Shown in pieces: positions 23,816 to 37,800 of a stretch of 64,000 nt of DNA. A model generated the notes under the pieces. That model was given only the letters and a program-made list of their open reading frames with translations, was not told the origin of the DNA and made no database searches. Both the position numbers and the translations under genes were made by a program. The stretch's first letter is position 1. Each line of letters starts with the position of its first letter. Source of the DNA: Brachynemurus nebulosus (taxonomy: Eukaryota > Arthropoda > Insecta > Neuroptera > Myrmeleontidae); the NCBI GenBank assembly GCA_035578155.1, contig JAPWDM010000003.1, positions 69,246,142-69,310,141 on the forward strand, read 5' to 3'.

Positions 23816-24831
23816 ACTAGTGCAATTCCTTATTGAATTTAAATAAAATAAAAAAAAAATCGTCAAGTGCGTATTTGACACGCACTAAGTAATGTCCCTC
23901 ACTCAGTGGTCATAATTAAAACTTCTTAAAATATAAGAGTCCGGACACATACGTACACATACGTACACATATACGTAATATATATACGTAATACATACAC
24001 ACACCTCACACACAAATACATACAAATTAATGTAGCAAAACAGATGGTAGATTAATATACCATAATTTGTTAATTTAATACATTTAATGCCATCTAGCAC
24101 AACAATTAGTAACTTGACGTGATGCTATACTATATATTAAATATACAAAGTCACTACTTGCTACTGGATGGTGTCTTAATCGTTTTCTTACCACAACATA
24201 GAGTTCACAGATACATAAAATATATACAATACACAAGCAATACACAAGCAATACAGCCCTCTTGCGTTTATTCAATATATGAATGTAAAACTCTATAATT
24301 ATTTACCACCTCTCTCAAATTTTCGATCACTCAAGGATTTTAATATGTCCCGAACTAACACGAAGTTAGTTCGGGACATAAAAAGAATTTTAATAACTAT
24401 ATCTAACTGAAATTTTTTGTAAAATTTTTTATCTATATATTTATGTATTTGTGTCGTTTGAACGGCCTGGTTATGCAGCCGAATATTCGGCATTCGACCA
24501 ACATAAACTTGCGATTTATTGATTAAACTAGATGGAAAAAGTTCTGTAATAGATCATTCTAGAAAATTATTTAGTATTTACAATTTTGCGTTCGCGCAGT
24601 TTAGAGGCAAAGTTACTTTTATTTTACTTTATGTGATTACTCTGTATACATTGTATGATATGTACCATTGTGTTATGAACCAAAATTACTAATATACCGG
24701 TAAAGCTAAGGTCGGCTCTCAAAATATTTATTTACGAATACAGGCCCAAGGGCAATTTTTATAGGTAAATGGGTCTTCGTCAACAATATGGCACATTATG
24801 TGCTGTATCGAACCTTCTTGATATTTTGCAG
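23816..24831. other. Stretch without recognised gene
   Basis: It includes an ACATACGTA-rich segment (23944-24030), the perfect hairpin at 24344-24380 and a ccgaatattcgg palindrome at 24479-24490. Confidence 0.4.
24344..24380. repeat. Perfect 16-bp hairpin
   Basis: TATGTCCCGAACTAAC, loop acgaa, then its exact complement GTTAGTTCGGGACATA. No terminator-type U tract is expected in an animal genome; it is more likely a small mobile-element remnant. Confidence 0.85.
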
Positions 24832-24909
24832 ATATGAATTATTCAGTTGTGTTTATGCTACTGTTTGAAATAACTGCTGTAAGGCTAACGACAAACGAAA
24901 ATAAAAATG
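24832..24909 (+). CDS. Possible signal-peptide exon of the Ig-FnIII gene
   Basis: ATG at 24834 lies directly after a plausible acceptor (ttttgcag). It opens 25 codons starting MNYSVVFMLLFEITAV, with a hydrophobic core like a secretion signal. A GTATGA donor follows at 24910 and leaves phase 1, the same phase in which the Ig1 exon at 28488 starts. The position, 3.6 kb upstream on the same strand, fits the gene. Against it: direct splicing to 28488 would omit the first Ig1 strands and their cysteine, so another phase 1-1 exon would have to lie between, and I could not find one. Short hydrophobic ORFs are common in AT-rich DNA, so this is a candidate only. Confidence 0.4.
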
Positions 24910-25500
24910 GTATGAAAACTTTTTAACTCAATAACTTCATAAAAATTGTTGACTGATATAATTTTTGTATATTAAATACAAAACAAAACTGAAGGCTGAA
25001 GAATTTGTCAGGAAAATCCTGTTGAATAGTAAAATATTAATTCAAATTTCATAATTTTATAGATTTGCCTAAAGAAATATATTTTAACTGAATTATAATA
25101 TACTCAAGCTCACCTAACGTTTCAACCATGTTAGGAATATTTCTGTCATAAATACGCCACTGGTCGTATGTAGTTCATCATCGTAATACAGTTTATAAAA
25201 CATGCTATGATGTAATGAATTTTACAATGTGATTCACTTAAATTTGGATTTGAAATCGTCCTACAGACGCCCTAAGTTTGTTTTTATAGCAATTAGAAAC
25301 GACTTCAAACGGTTTAAATTGTACGATAAATTATTTTGGTGTTTTAAAAATTCTGATAGGTAATTTAGTATTTTGATCCAAATTATCCAAAAAATAAAAA
25401 GTTAACAATAAACCTATATCAAACTCTTTTACAGTTTTCACTATATTTTGAAATTACTTTAAGAAATAAAATCAGCCATTAATAGTATATTGTGCAATAA

Positions 25501-25596
25501 GTGCGGGAAATTGTCGATTGCCCACGAAAGCGAAGTTGAGCGTACGAACGTAGTGAGTGCGCTCATTCGCTTTCGTGGGCAATCGACAATCCCGCA
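25501..25596. repeat. Long hairpin, GTGCGGGA...TCCCGCAC
   Basis: Two arms of about 40 bases (from GTGCGGGAAATTGTCGATTG and GCCCACGAAAGCGAA to their complements at 25565-25596) pair with only small gaps around a loop of about 15 bases. A flanking word agtatattgtgcaataag matches those at 47668 and 59294 in two other short inverted repeats. Confidence 0.85.
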
Positions 25597-26677
25597 CGAG
25601 TTTTACTACGAATTTCACATACTTTTTTCTATTATTATTACTATTTTTGACATTTTTATTACTTTTTAAAATAATATTTTTGAGTGTTCGTCTTTTTTTT
25701 CTGAATTAAATATTGCTTAAATTATTTTGTTGGTGGTTTCTATAGAAATAATTATGAAATATTTATTAAATGAAAAATCAAGAGGCGGCTTTGCGTGTTT
25801 TGATTAAATTTTGCGTGTTCTATTGTCAATTTGCGTGTGGAAAGTTTCTTTCCGCAATTAGGTATCGGGTTTCTTCGGACAGGTTAGGACCGTACTTATT
25901 TCAATAAAATTTTGCAACTAAATTACATTAAATTATGCACATTTGAATGAATATAATTGGTCAAAAATTACATTTTTCACCATTTAGAATACTAGCAGAA
26001 TTTTTTATTTGACGAAAATAAGAAAATTCAAAAAATCGGAAAAAATTTTTGTAAAATTTATTGAATATTTAGACGGTCCACTATAATAGCTAAGACGTAC
26101 GTATTAGTAAGATTTTTCATTATTGAAAAACAAATTTTTAACAAGCAACTATACTTCTACCTCTCAAAATTGAAAACAATAAAAAAAAAGATGAATTTAT
26201 TTAATTTAAATGACATGTCACATAAATCACATACATAATATAAACAAAAATACTTTTGATAGTCAATTAAAATTACAGTGGCACTTTTCAATGGTGCAGG
26301 TAATAAATTAAAAAAAAGGATGTTTACATAAAATACGTATAAATAATATTTTGATACACATATGTATGTGTGTATGTAACTTGTGTACGTTGTTATGAAA
26401 ATATTTTAAATTTTTAGTCACATATGCTAAAGACGAAACAGTCTGATCCGAAAGAAATCCGATACCTGCATATAATACACTCGGTATTCAAAAAATAGTA
26501 ATATTACTGTAGAAAATAAACAAACAAGAATATATCAACCCCATTTCAACGGCATAATGAATGAATAAATAAATTAAAATTAAACCGAATATGTTACCAT
26601 CAACGAATAACAAACCCTGCCCTGGTCTGTTTGCAACTGCCACTCTCTCTGTAGAATCTTCCCACCATTCTATTCAT

Positions 26678-26680
<3 letters not shown>

Positions 26681-26750
<70 letters not shown>
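26681..26750. repeat. (AT)n microsatellite
   Basis: Thirty-five perfect AT dinucleotides. Confidence 0.97.
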
Positions 26751-26754
<4 letters not shown>

Positions 26755-27970
26755 CTATTGAGCGCCAACCAGAGAGTGCTTAATTAAACCGAAAGCCTGC
26801 GGTTAAATCAACTAAACTAATAAAATTCCATCTTTACTTTGTACGTTTAATAACATATACAATATCATGAAAATTTTATCCGATAACGTAATGATTATAA
26901 CCCCTTTATGAGCTGTAGGTTGAATGAAGAGACTGTAGCTCCGCAGCTCCAGCATAGCTTGAGCTGTTACTTGCTGGTCGGGTGCTTTGTTAGTTAGCAA
27001 CAAGAGTGGTGTTAGTTATTTAAAATACGACTTGCGTTTGAAAATGTTATAATATACCTACCATGTGAGTTTTTTGAGTCATTTTTATTACAACCAAATT
27101 TGTATGATAGAAATGGTACTAGAAATGGTTCTTTTCTTGGATGTAATTGAAATATAACCAACCAAAACACTATCGGTCGAAGTAGCTTCAAGTACATATG
27201 CATAATTTTACCACCTAACTAATAAATTTAAGAAAAATTAAAAAATTAAACTTGGGTAAAAAAATTTTTTTTGCTCATTTATGTTGTTAATTAAAAAATT
27301 AGATCAGTTTTATCGAAAAATTAATAATATATAGTCTCATTTAAAAATCTATAAGTTTGTATCATAGTTCGAAAACCATAAGGGCTATAAAGCTCCTGAC
27401 TATAGCAATCGGTTGCTCCCGTGGATATCTATAACTCTTATTTGAACAATTTTTCGATTAAATCAACGGTTTGGCTGTAATTGAATTGTCAACTCTCAGA
27501 AAACTCACACAGTATACTTTATACTTTGTGATACAATAGAAAGGTTAACAGTGTTGCATATTGGGAACGTTATTGAATGTTTTTGGAAATTTTCGGTTAG
27601 TGTATCTCGGTAGAAAACTGTGTTTCTTGATTGAGTTTAAAAAATAACCTAGTAGCTTTTTATAATAGACCTGATACAATTTGGAATTATGGGAAATCGA
27701 ATTGAGTTGTGGTTTAATGTTTAGTCTGCCCGTAGCAGTTTTTTCGTTCGTCACTCAATGTCTTAAGTTGGCATCTAAAGAAATGGTAACAGTTCGGAAC
27801 TGTTCGTTTCTTGTTTGGAAACAACAAATTTTTTTGCTGTTGGGAAGCTAAACAATTCCAGGCTGACATAGGTTATATTATATATTATATATTGAATTAT
27901 AATAGAAATTAACGTGTGGTCCAAATTGTCCGTTAGGGTATTATAAACCCAGAAAGGGCTAGACAGAACT

Positions 27971-28101
27971 TGGGTAGTAAGGTCATAGTGATTATGGACC
28001 ATTGAGTAGTAAAATCACAGTGATTATAGGCTACTAGGTGGTAAGGTCATAGTGATTATGGACCACTGTGGCTAATAATATCATAGTGATTAAAGATTAC
28101 T
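27971..28101 (+). repeat. Minisatellite, four units of about 33 bases
   Basis: The units begin at about 27971, 28003, 28036 and 28069. Each is a variant of GGTAGTAAGGTCATAGTGAT followed by TATGGACCACT. It lies 390 bases upstream of the Ig1 exon. Confidence 0.85.
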
Positions 28102-28487
28102 AAAACTGCAAAATAAATTTAAACTCTTTGTAACGTTTATAACGTAATGAGCTTTTTTGTCAAAATTTCCCTATCCTATGTATATCAAGTTATTTATGAA
28201 AGAACTAATGTGAATGTTTTTAACCCCACAAATCAGGTACTGAATAGACTAGACAAAAAATTTCACACTAAAAAAACATAAAATACTCCAAAGTATTCGT
28301 TCAGGTTTTCTAAATTTAAGATTTTTATTTTTGGTGTAAAATAAATCCCGTAAATTTAACTTATAAAAGCAAAATTAAGAAAAATATCTCTTTTACATTA
28401 TGATCCATGGATAGTTCTTATAAATTTTTTTTAATTGATATTTTACTAATTAAAAATTGTACTAAAAATTCTTGTTTTTATTTTCAG

Positions 28488-28685
28488 GTACTTACGTTGT
28501 TGTATGGCGAAAAGGCACGACGTTACTATCAGCGGGAAATCTAATGGTCACGCAAGATAAACGATTTCGTCTACTCGGGAATCAATTACAAATTCGTGAC
28601 GTGCAGGTGAAGGATGCCGGCGATTATGTATGTCAGATTGGTGATGGAACACCCGGTGATCAGATTCATACGGTGGAAATTTTAG
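28488..28685 (+). CDS. Exon: second half of Ig domain 1
   Basis: The acceptor is ttttcag before 28488 and the donor GTAGGT follows 28685. It codes for strands C to G of a V/I-set Ig domain, starting TYVVVWRKGTTLLSAGN, with the invariant Trp and DAGDYVCQIG holding the second cysteine. It starts and ends in phase 1. The GTYVVVWRKG and DQIHTVEIL stretches are typical of the insect lachesin/Klingon group. The partner cysteine must come from an upstream exon. Confidence 0.9.
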
Positions 28686-31600
28686 GTAGGTTGGAAAATT
28701 ATTTGGCCGAAAGCTAATTTGATTATAAAGTAGATGTTGATGATAATAATAATTAGATAAATAAACATTGGTTCTGAATTTAAATGTGTTCGGAAAATAG
28801 CAAATGAGTCAAGTAGTTTGCTAAAGGAAGAATTAGGATGTGCTAAGCTCACATAAGATTGTCCGTTCTGAAATATCCATTCATGAAAAGTCTTTTTTTG
28901 TTGTTCAGAAAGAATTTTTCACAGGAAAATCACAAAAAGTCGAAAATTAAAAAAAAATCTGAGATTTCGTCAATATTAAAAGCTGACTATCATAATTATA
29001 ACATAGAAAATACTAAGCTAATTTTTTGCATACACACATTTTAAAGGGATGAAACTATGTCTTCCTTAAGAATATAATTTTTTTCTAAGATCTCTTCGAT
29101 AAAATTCCTTTGCAAAAATGTCTTTTGCTAAAATTTTGATTGTTTCATGATAAACAAAGGAAAACCCAGATAAGTTTTTGAATCACTAGCCAATTATTAA
29201 ATCATTTTTTTCGGCTGAAAAAATAAATTACTTATATTTGGCCTATAAGTTTATTTGTGTGACCATGAATACTTCTTAAATTGTCTCTGAAGTCACTATT
29301 AATTAGAAACAAATGAAAAACTGACCTCCAGTTGATGAAAAGAGACTCAAGTTGACCCTCTGAATGAATTGCTGATGAGTTGGTTCCTAGCTAAATAGCT
29401 TCCAAGGTCTCAGTACTCCTCCGTAGCAAGTTTCATCAAAATCGTTTCCGAGAGAAAAAGGATATATAAGCAAAGATAGCTCGTTTAATGCAGAAGTATG
29501 AAAATTTTATCGTTAAAATTTTATACTATTACCGGAGGTTATTCTTTTAAAAGTAATTTCTAGAACATTTATTAGGCTTACAGGAGCTTACGGCAGGGAA
29601 ATTAAGAAAAAAGAAGATTAAAATAGATTTTCAATTCAGGGGGCAACAAAGTACTTTTTTACTTAACGTATATTCAGTATTCAAATAAAAAAAATGTAAC
29701 CAAACGAAAGTCCCTGTTTTTCTATCGTTGGCAACATTGTACATATATACATTTTATTATGCTAATAACGTTTGCAATAATATTGTATACTATTGTATAA
29801 CCCTAACACTGTATGAGATTAAATAAAACATTAAAAAAAAAGCACCAATTTAATCAAAAGAGAGTTAGGTCAGACAGTGGCACTGGCATTGGACAAAAAT
29901 ACTGTTTGTACGTTCAATTTATTGTAATATTTAATTTTTTACGTTTGCTGGTAGCAAGCAGTGTAGGAGCCATATTGGGGTACATTTTAATAAATCAAAA
30001 ATTTTAATCCATATTCATTAGATGTATCCTGTTATTTTGACAGGATACATATCGTTTCATCAATCATTAATTCGGGAATATATATCAGGGATAAATTACT
30101 GCCTGTTTTTTTTTAAATAGTATTTCAATGTTTCTTTAGTGATAAATCAAAATGATGATTCTTATAATTGTAAATATTAGTGTATTTGTCTGAACAGGAA
30201 TAATTACGTCTCAAACGATCGGTTGCGCAGTAACCCAAAACTCTCAACTAAGAAGGGAAATCATATCTTTTCAATACTTCTTTGCAATTACATGACGCCA
30301 TGAAATTAAAAATTTTCGTTTCTGTCCAATCACGTTTTTTTTTTTCTTTGAAATAATATGAGTTAGGGTGTGCGATTGAATTCAACTAATTTGGATGTGA
30401 AGTCATCATGGTAAAATGGCTATCAGAATGGTAAAATTATTGGAATAAGTGTATAATTTGGGATTAATTTTTAACTTATCTGCGCAATACCGACGCAAAA
30501 TTACTTAATTTACATTAAAAATTCATTAGTCCAGATTGAATTGTTTTGTTTCCTGTGCGTATTTTTTTTTTTTTTTTTTTTTTTTTTTGTATTCTTGGTA
30601 ACGGTTTTATAGCATCATTAATCCAGTATTAATGAGAATTAATTACTGAATATTTCATTTTTCCAATATTTTTGTTGGGGAAGTGTTTTCTGCCATTTGC
30701 TTTTAGCGTCTGATTTAAACCTAATTGATAAGAGTTGGAAAGTTGAATTTTTTACAACTGGTATTGATTTGAAACATAATTACTTGCTTTGACCAAGACC
30801 TTATGAGCCAACATGGTTTTTTCCAACAAATATCGATTTTACATTGAATTTCGGCCTAGGTTCAGATATTGAATATCCTACGATTGGGATACAATCAGAT
30901 CGGGTCATAGAGCTCTATCAAGTTCCAAACTTATTCATACCGCTTTCCAATGGGGTATTTGACAGTAGTTGAAAAAATATCTATTTTGATTTTTAAATAA
31001 TTATTCGAGTCATAATGATACTGAATATTGCTTTTTTACAGGTTATTTCATTCAAAAATATAAAAATTTTAATTAAATAAAATTACAAAATTTACGTTAA
31101 AAATGACGAAATCAAAAACATCAAGCAAAAGCAGCTTACGTCACAAGCTCGTTCGAATATATAGGCATTACATAGTAGTTAGGAAAAAAATTGTTTATTT
31201 TTTTGGTAACTATGAAAGAAATTTTTCATTAGGTATTAATTTTCATTACTAGACCAACTACTACTACTTAATGTTTTAGAGCCAATGACGTCATACGATT
31301 TGAAAGAGACAGAACGTATCTTTCTGGCGATCTTTTTAAAAATTGAAATTTTATCGGTGATTTTTATTAAAAATATAGTACAAAATAATTTAAAAATGTG
31401 TATTATGAGTTTAGTGAGAAGTAATAAACATACTTAGATGGTTTTTTAAAAAATTGTCAAATATCCCATTGTTGCTTGGTTCAAACATCCAAAGCCTACA
31501 TTTTTTACCTTTCAATTATATTAATTTTAAAAACAGAAAAACTCGGAGGAAGGGGCTTGTAAAAATATTGATAGGAGTGCGGCACAAATTTCGTTGGAAC

Positions 31601-31807
31601 CATTGGCAGAAGAATTATAAATTCGGTTATGGCTATGATAGTGAACTTCAACATTCTAAATTGTTGGAGAACGTGTTCAAATGTTCAAAAAGTTAGAACA
31701 TAATTCAATAGTTGTCTTACAATTATCACCATAGTCGAGAAAACGGGATTAAATGGATTAAAATTAAATTTTTCCTTAAACAGATTAGTACATGTAGACA
31801 TACATTT

Positions 31808-31895
<88 letters not shown>

Positions 31896-34800
31896 GACTC
31901 CCAAAACTTATTGTTACTGTTCAATGAATAAAATAGAGAGATTTAAGCGGTGTATGTAGATCCCCATTCCATCCCGTTAAAGTTTTACCATTTTGATTCC
32001 ATACCTCACCCTCCGATCCCGCCGCTACTGTACACCAGTGTAACACAACAACTTATGTTCTGTTCTTATGGCAGGCAACATATCAAAGTTAAACGTCTTA
32101 TGTCCCACAAGCACTTAAATAACTGTATATTATATCTTCTTCAATATTATTAAAGTTCGTAAGTTAAACTTTACGAGGCTGTGATATTGTATTATAAGTT
32201 ATAACTATCACATATTATGTATATTCATTACAAAAAGATACTTATATACCAAATAAATACTGTACGATACAAAATTTGGCGATTTGATACTGAAAAATTG
32301 TTGCGGTTATGACAGCCCCGGATCTACGCTCTTTTAGAAGCGGGGTAGAAACTTAAAAATGCCCCCCCTCCAAAGTTTGACATAAATTGTCAAAAAAACT
32401 CTTAAGTATATAAGGTGTTATAAAACGCCAATTTTTCTCGTTGCAGTAAAACCCTCAATGATAAAAATTGAGGGTTTTGTAAAGGATCAATATAAGTACA
32501 AGTTGACTTTTTATTTTAATAAATCTACTCCGAAAGCACTATAAGTTGTGCAAATTTCAAATTTTTATCACCATCCCTATCAAAGATACAGGGGCGCAAA
32601 ATGGGTAGTTGTACCCGAATAACTATTCTCATAAAAAATACTAAGCAAAAAAAAAAATGTTCAAAAAGTGAATTTTGCTAAATTTTGATATCCAACTTTA
32701 GGTAAAATTTTCTTATGGAAGCGATGAAAATAGTTTAAATATGGACACCACTTAAAATAAAGAGACATTTATTACCTTTAAAATGGTTTTTACTTCAACC
32801 CTTCAGGATGAACGGTTTATGAAATATGTGCATTGGCATAAATGGCTGCAAGCACAAAAATCAGCGCAAATTGGAAAACAAAAATGGCTACCACGCTTAA
32901 ACGGTTCAAAATAATTTTTTTTAAGGATGATTCTCAATATTTCAAATATAATAGAAACAACTGGAAGAATATTAATTTTTTCTAAAATGGTCGAGCAGCC
33001 AATTTTTTTTTTAGACCATTTGATATAGACCGACCTAGTATGATTTTGGCGCCCCCTGAAACTGACGCCCGGAGCAGGGGCCTCGGTTTGCCCCCTCTTG
33101 AATCCGGGCCTGCGGTTATGGCAGCTGTGGTAAAAAAAAGATGGAAGGAGTTGAAACGATGCAATGTCAATACCATATTGTAAACAGGGGAAATAGAAAA
33201 TTGTCGTTCGAAGGATGGAGATAAAGCTAATCAATATTATTTGAACAGAGACAGATATAAATTTAAAATTTTTTGTTAGAATTTTACAGGTGGTTAACTT
33301 TGTAAAGTGAGCCAGGTGTATCTGTAATGAAATTCTGAAAGTGAGATAGCCTAACAAGTACAATATTATTTATTGTGATATGTAAATAACAATATTTTTG
33401 TAAACTATATTTTCGGTGCAGTGAAAATAGCAACAAAAATGATGTAGGTACTAAAATATTTACCAGTAAGATAGACTTTGAAACTATATGAAATTATCTG
33501 CATTTTTCTAGGATCTAGATTTGTAACAAGGTTTTCTATGTAGTCCATCGTTTTTGAAGCTTACTGTAGGTGTATATTACAATAGACATTACTTTATACA
33601 TATAATATTCAGGCAGATCACATTATGTCTGTATAAGTAAAATACTCACTTAATTTTGTATATATCCATCCAGTCTATAAAGCTGAAATATTAATTTTCT
33701 GAAGCCACTTTCATTAGTTTCATAAAACGTCATCCTTTATTTTATTATATTTATTATTATATTCATCCAAAAAATTTTTATTATTATCTTTTTATTTTTT
33801 TTAGTGAACAATAAAGTGACATGATAAGTACATATATAGTTTATTACAGTAAAACCTCTTTTATAAATTCATGCGTCTTATGTATGACGGGCCCCCGGGC
33901 ACAACGGGATGAGCAAAAAAAAAAAAAACAAACGTCTTCTCACTCTGTCTGGACTCTAAATTGAGGGTGGCCACTCTCTCACCGGCCCTGCTCATAAATA
34001 TACGTCACTGCCCACTTTTTACAAGTATAATGCTCACTTAGTAATTTTAGGAAACCAGTGTATTTCTAAAAACTCTCTATACATATAATAATATTGTAAC
34101 GAGACCATTTCTGTACATGGATTATTTTTTAAAAATTGTGCTGGTACTGTAAATAGTTATCGATGTAGATATCAAAACAGCGATTTTTAAAATTTTAGTC
34201 TGTCTGTCTGTTCACGCATCACGCAAAAACTACTAGACGGATTTTGATGAAATTTGGTGTAATGATAACTTATTACCTGGGTCAATATCTGGATCAACGT
34301 AGAAGATAATTTTTACCCCGGTAAAATGTCTTATTTCCAGAGTTATGCCATGTGATGTAAAAAACCAGTTTTTTACATTTTTACGTAAAAAATTGTAAAA
34401 TATGTAAAAAACTGTAAAAAATCGTAAAAAATTAAAGAAAATTGTAAAAAATGTAAAATACTTAAATCATTTGTCATTTCACTGACAAACAATTTATTTT
34501 GACCGTTACTACTTGTTTATAAGTTCACATGAAAAACCGTGTAAACAAAATGTCCACACAAAAATGTCCTATTTTTACGAAATTTGGTGAAAATGTTGGA
34601 AGTCCCAAACCCAAACCGTTGGATAAGTTCGTTAACCAAACATGTCCGATGCCGGAAACATTTTTTTTTTGGGCATTTTTCGTGAAAAAAAATTAGTTTT
34701 TGCTAAAATTTTCTCCAGTTCAAAAATTTTGGCAACATTTTTTTACACCATTAGAAAGACGAGAAAAAATCAGATAAAAAAGATTTTAAGCCATTATTCT

Positions 34801-37800
34801 GTACAAACTGGTTACCGAGAAAAACTAGTTATTATAACCGAAAACTCGCTATGTTATGCAAGATGCCGCAAACGGGGTATTTAATATTAAAGAAATATAT
34901 TCATTTAATATAAAAGAAACCATTCTATCAAAACTAACCTTTCTTTTTTCTGTTTGTACCCATTTATATTTTTAATTTTCAAATAACTTAATTATGAAGT
35001 TTTATTTTGCAAATATAGCAAATACTTCAATAGCAAATATATGGAATACCATCAGTAACGCTTACATTTATTAAATATAAAAAAATTAGTTTTTTACGTT
35101 TTTTACATTTTTTTTTTTGTCAAAACAAGTATACGTAAATTACATAGTTTTTTACATGTAAAAAACTATGTAATTTACCTGAAGTAAATTACACGCACAA
35201 CTCTGCTTATTTCCACGGGAAAATAGAAAAGTCATTTTGAGCATGTGCACACGTTAAGCAAAAACTATTGAACGGATTTTTTATGAACTTTAGTGTGGTA
35301 ATAACTTATTACCTGCGTTAACATTTAGGATACTTTTATTATGGGAAAATGTTATCTTCCCTCGGGAAAATACAAAAATCATTTTGAGCATGTTTATGTA
35401 TTACGCAAAACTATTGTTCTATGCAAATACTTTATTAAACATATATATTTCTCATTGATTTTACAGCTATAGTTTTGAATAAAGTAATCACGGAGAAGTT
35501 ATAAAAATGTAATTTTATTTTTTTAATTGTACAAAAAATTAAATATATCGATATTTGTCTTATGTAATGTATATATTTGGTACTATTTTACATGATTTTG
35601 CAAATGATAAAGTGGCCTTTTGCATGTTTCTAGTTATTTCACATTCCCTGTTTAATATAACACTCATTTACTTTTGTTTTCTTATACATTTAATATCAAA
35701 AGATTTAATAGTATATTCACATTTCTTTGTATAATATTATGTTTCAAATAAACATATTTTATTTCTGACAACTTTGTTAGAATTTAACATATTTTCGAAA
35801 AACTGTATTTATATAAAATATAAAGGATATAGCTACAAGATATAAAAGGATAATGATACGTAGAAGGTGAAAATAATAAAAAAATGCGTTGTGAAATTTT
35901 CATATTCATTTGTTTATTTTCTTCATTTTCAAACAAAAAAAAAAGCCAACCCAATGAAATTATATTTAATGTGTAAGCACGATATCGAAATATCATAACG
36001 AAAAAGTAGAGTTCTCGTATATTATTATTTTATAAATTGGTCGAGCGAGGCTGATGTAAATAAGTACGAATGCGGAAAATTATTTAAAACCACCGACACC
36101 CTGCCCTAGGACATATTTAGCATATATATACAATTCATTTTATATATTGAAATATTTTGAATATAATGATACTTTGGTTGATACAAAAATCTGAACAGTC
36201 TGTGCTTTCTTCTCGACATGGAAAGTATCTTTCGAAAAATACACTTTTCACGCTAAAATATACATAGTAGTGAAAAATTGATTTAATACATGTTTTCGAT
36301 AATATCAATATATTATTTCTGACGATTTATTTACAGAAGCAAAAATAATCTTAATAAATGGTCGGTAATTTACTTTTATCTGTAATTTTTGCCCTGAATT
36401 AGTATCAATCAATCAACGCTGATACATGAGCGGTTATAAAACGGACAGGAATTATGTATTTTGTAAATTACAAATTCGTTTAACGGCGCAAATGTAAATG
36501 AGGTTTGGTTCCAGCTTTCAGTGAATTTAGTTTTTCCTGGCAATAGAATAAAGGGAATAGCCGGATAAGTATAAGTGAATCGGCCCCGGAAGCGAATTAT
36601 TTTAATAACTATATTAACGGTATGGTGAGGCTGTAAGTAATTGATATCTACAATTTTGGCGGCCAAAACTGAACATTTAACAACATTACAAAAATTTTTT
36701 TCTTAGAAACTACTCAACATAGGAGTAATGAAATATAATATTATCTACGAGCTACGACTACCATTAAATTGCTAATTTGTTGTACAGAATACTATCTATG
36801 TAAATTATCGTTTACATACAGCTCTGCCGTGTCACACTAATCTCACGTATCTCAGAAATGATAGTTTTGAAAAAACTTGATTTGAATAAAATATCGTATT
36901 ATCTTAATTCGCTCAAATATTATTAAATATCTAAGATAATTGATTTTTATTATGCGTTATTGATTCAATGTTGCAATATTGATTTAATAATAACGTATAA
37001 ATATACTATTTGAAAATATAAGAAATAAGGAATGTATGTAAAAATTTAAAATACTAATAATGAAAATTTAAAAATACAATAGATTAATTATTTTATTATT
37101 ATTAACAAATTAATTAATTTTATTGTCAATATATATACTAGGGATTGAGTAGAATCCTTTAAACGTTGTTACGCGAAATTGCTGTATCTAAAGATACATG
37201 ACATTCGTGTGACACGGCAGAGCTGTGCGAAATTTTATACTTTACACACGACTGTGTGCATAGAACCACAGTTTGCTACACTTTTATAAATTTTCATATT
37301 TACATAACATTAAAACCTGTACAAAATTGTCACTTAGCAACTGAATGTTGGCATTTCGGTCGTGTATAATATTGTTCATGTTTCTATAGACCTTACTGTA
37401 TCGTTTGTGTAAATATGACAAATTTTAGCTATCTATACATTATTTACTTGACCTGTGTTAGGTTGGCTTTGTATGGCATGTATGTATGGGTGTGTTTGTG
37501 TGTGCTACACTTTTATCAGTTAACAGTTTACTTTATTCTCTCCTGTAACCTGTCTGTGAAACTTTTGAATTGCTTTAAGCCATTATACAATTGTATGTAA
37601 TCAAATATATGTATATATATGATAATGTTTTATGCTCATTTTATTCACTTCTCTCTCGGCATTCTTGCTCCAACTCTGTTTTCATTCGAAATGCCTTAAT
37701 CAGAGTTGAATTTGTGCTACGTTGTGGAATTGCTTTGTAATTTAGTTGTTTTATTTTTATTGTAAATTTTATTATCATTACCCGTGTTGTTGCTTTTTCC

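Larger units (their letters stand above)
24910..28487 (+). other. Putative first intron of the Ig-FnIII gene
   Basis: This is AT-rich DNA expected to hold the missing Ig1 exon (phase 1 to phase 1, first cysteine). I read all three + frames for a Leu-x-Cys stretch followed by a GT donor and found none that works. It contains a strong hairpin at 25501-25596, a (TA)n run at 26681-26750 and four short tandem units at 27971-28101. Confidence 0.4.

Noticed and set aside
26281..26300. Micro-exon tggcacttttcaatggtgcag between AG and GTAATA
   Set aside because: Very short, does not supply the missing Ig strand and does not contain the cysteine.
26417..26450. VTYAKDETV after an acceptor-like tttttag, resembling a pre-Cys Ig strand
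   Set aside because: It meets TGA immediately after and has no cysteine.
27028..27160. Possible Ig1 first-half exon with LPCEFF (tacctaccatgtgag)
   Set aside because: The context around the Cys does not fit the family, no acceptor precedes it and no GT donor in the right phase follows.
32803..33363. 186-codon minus-strand frame, the longest in the window
   Set aside because: Its 3' end overlaps the dispersed repeat at 32313-32852 and its middle covers a GC-richer repeat fragment; the composition is low-complexity hydrophobic and no family motif is visible.
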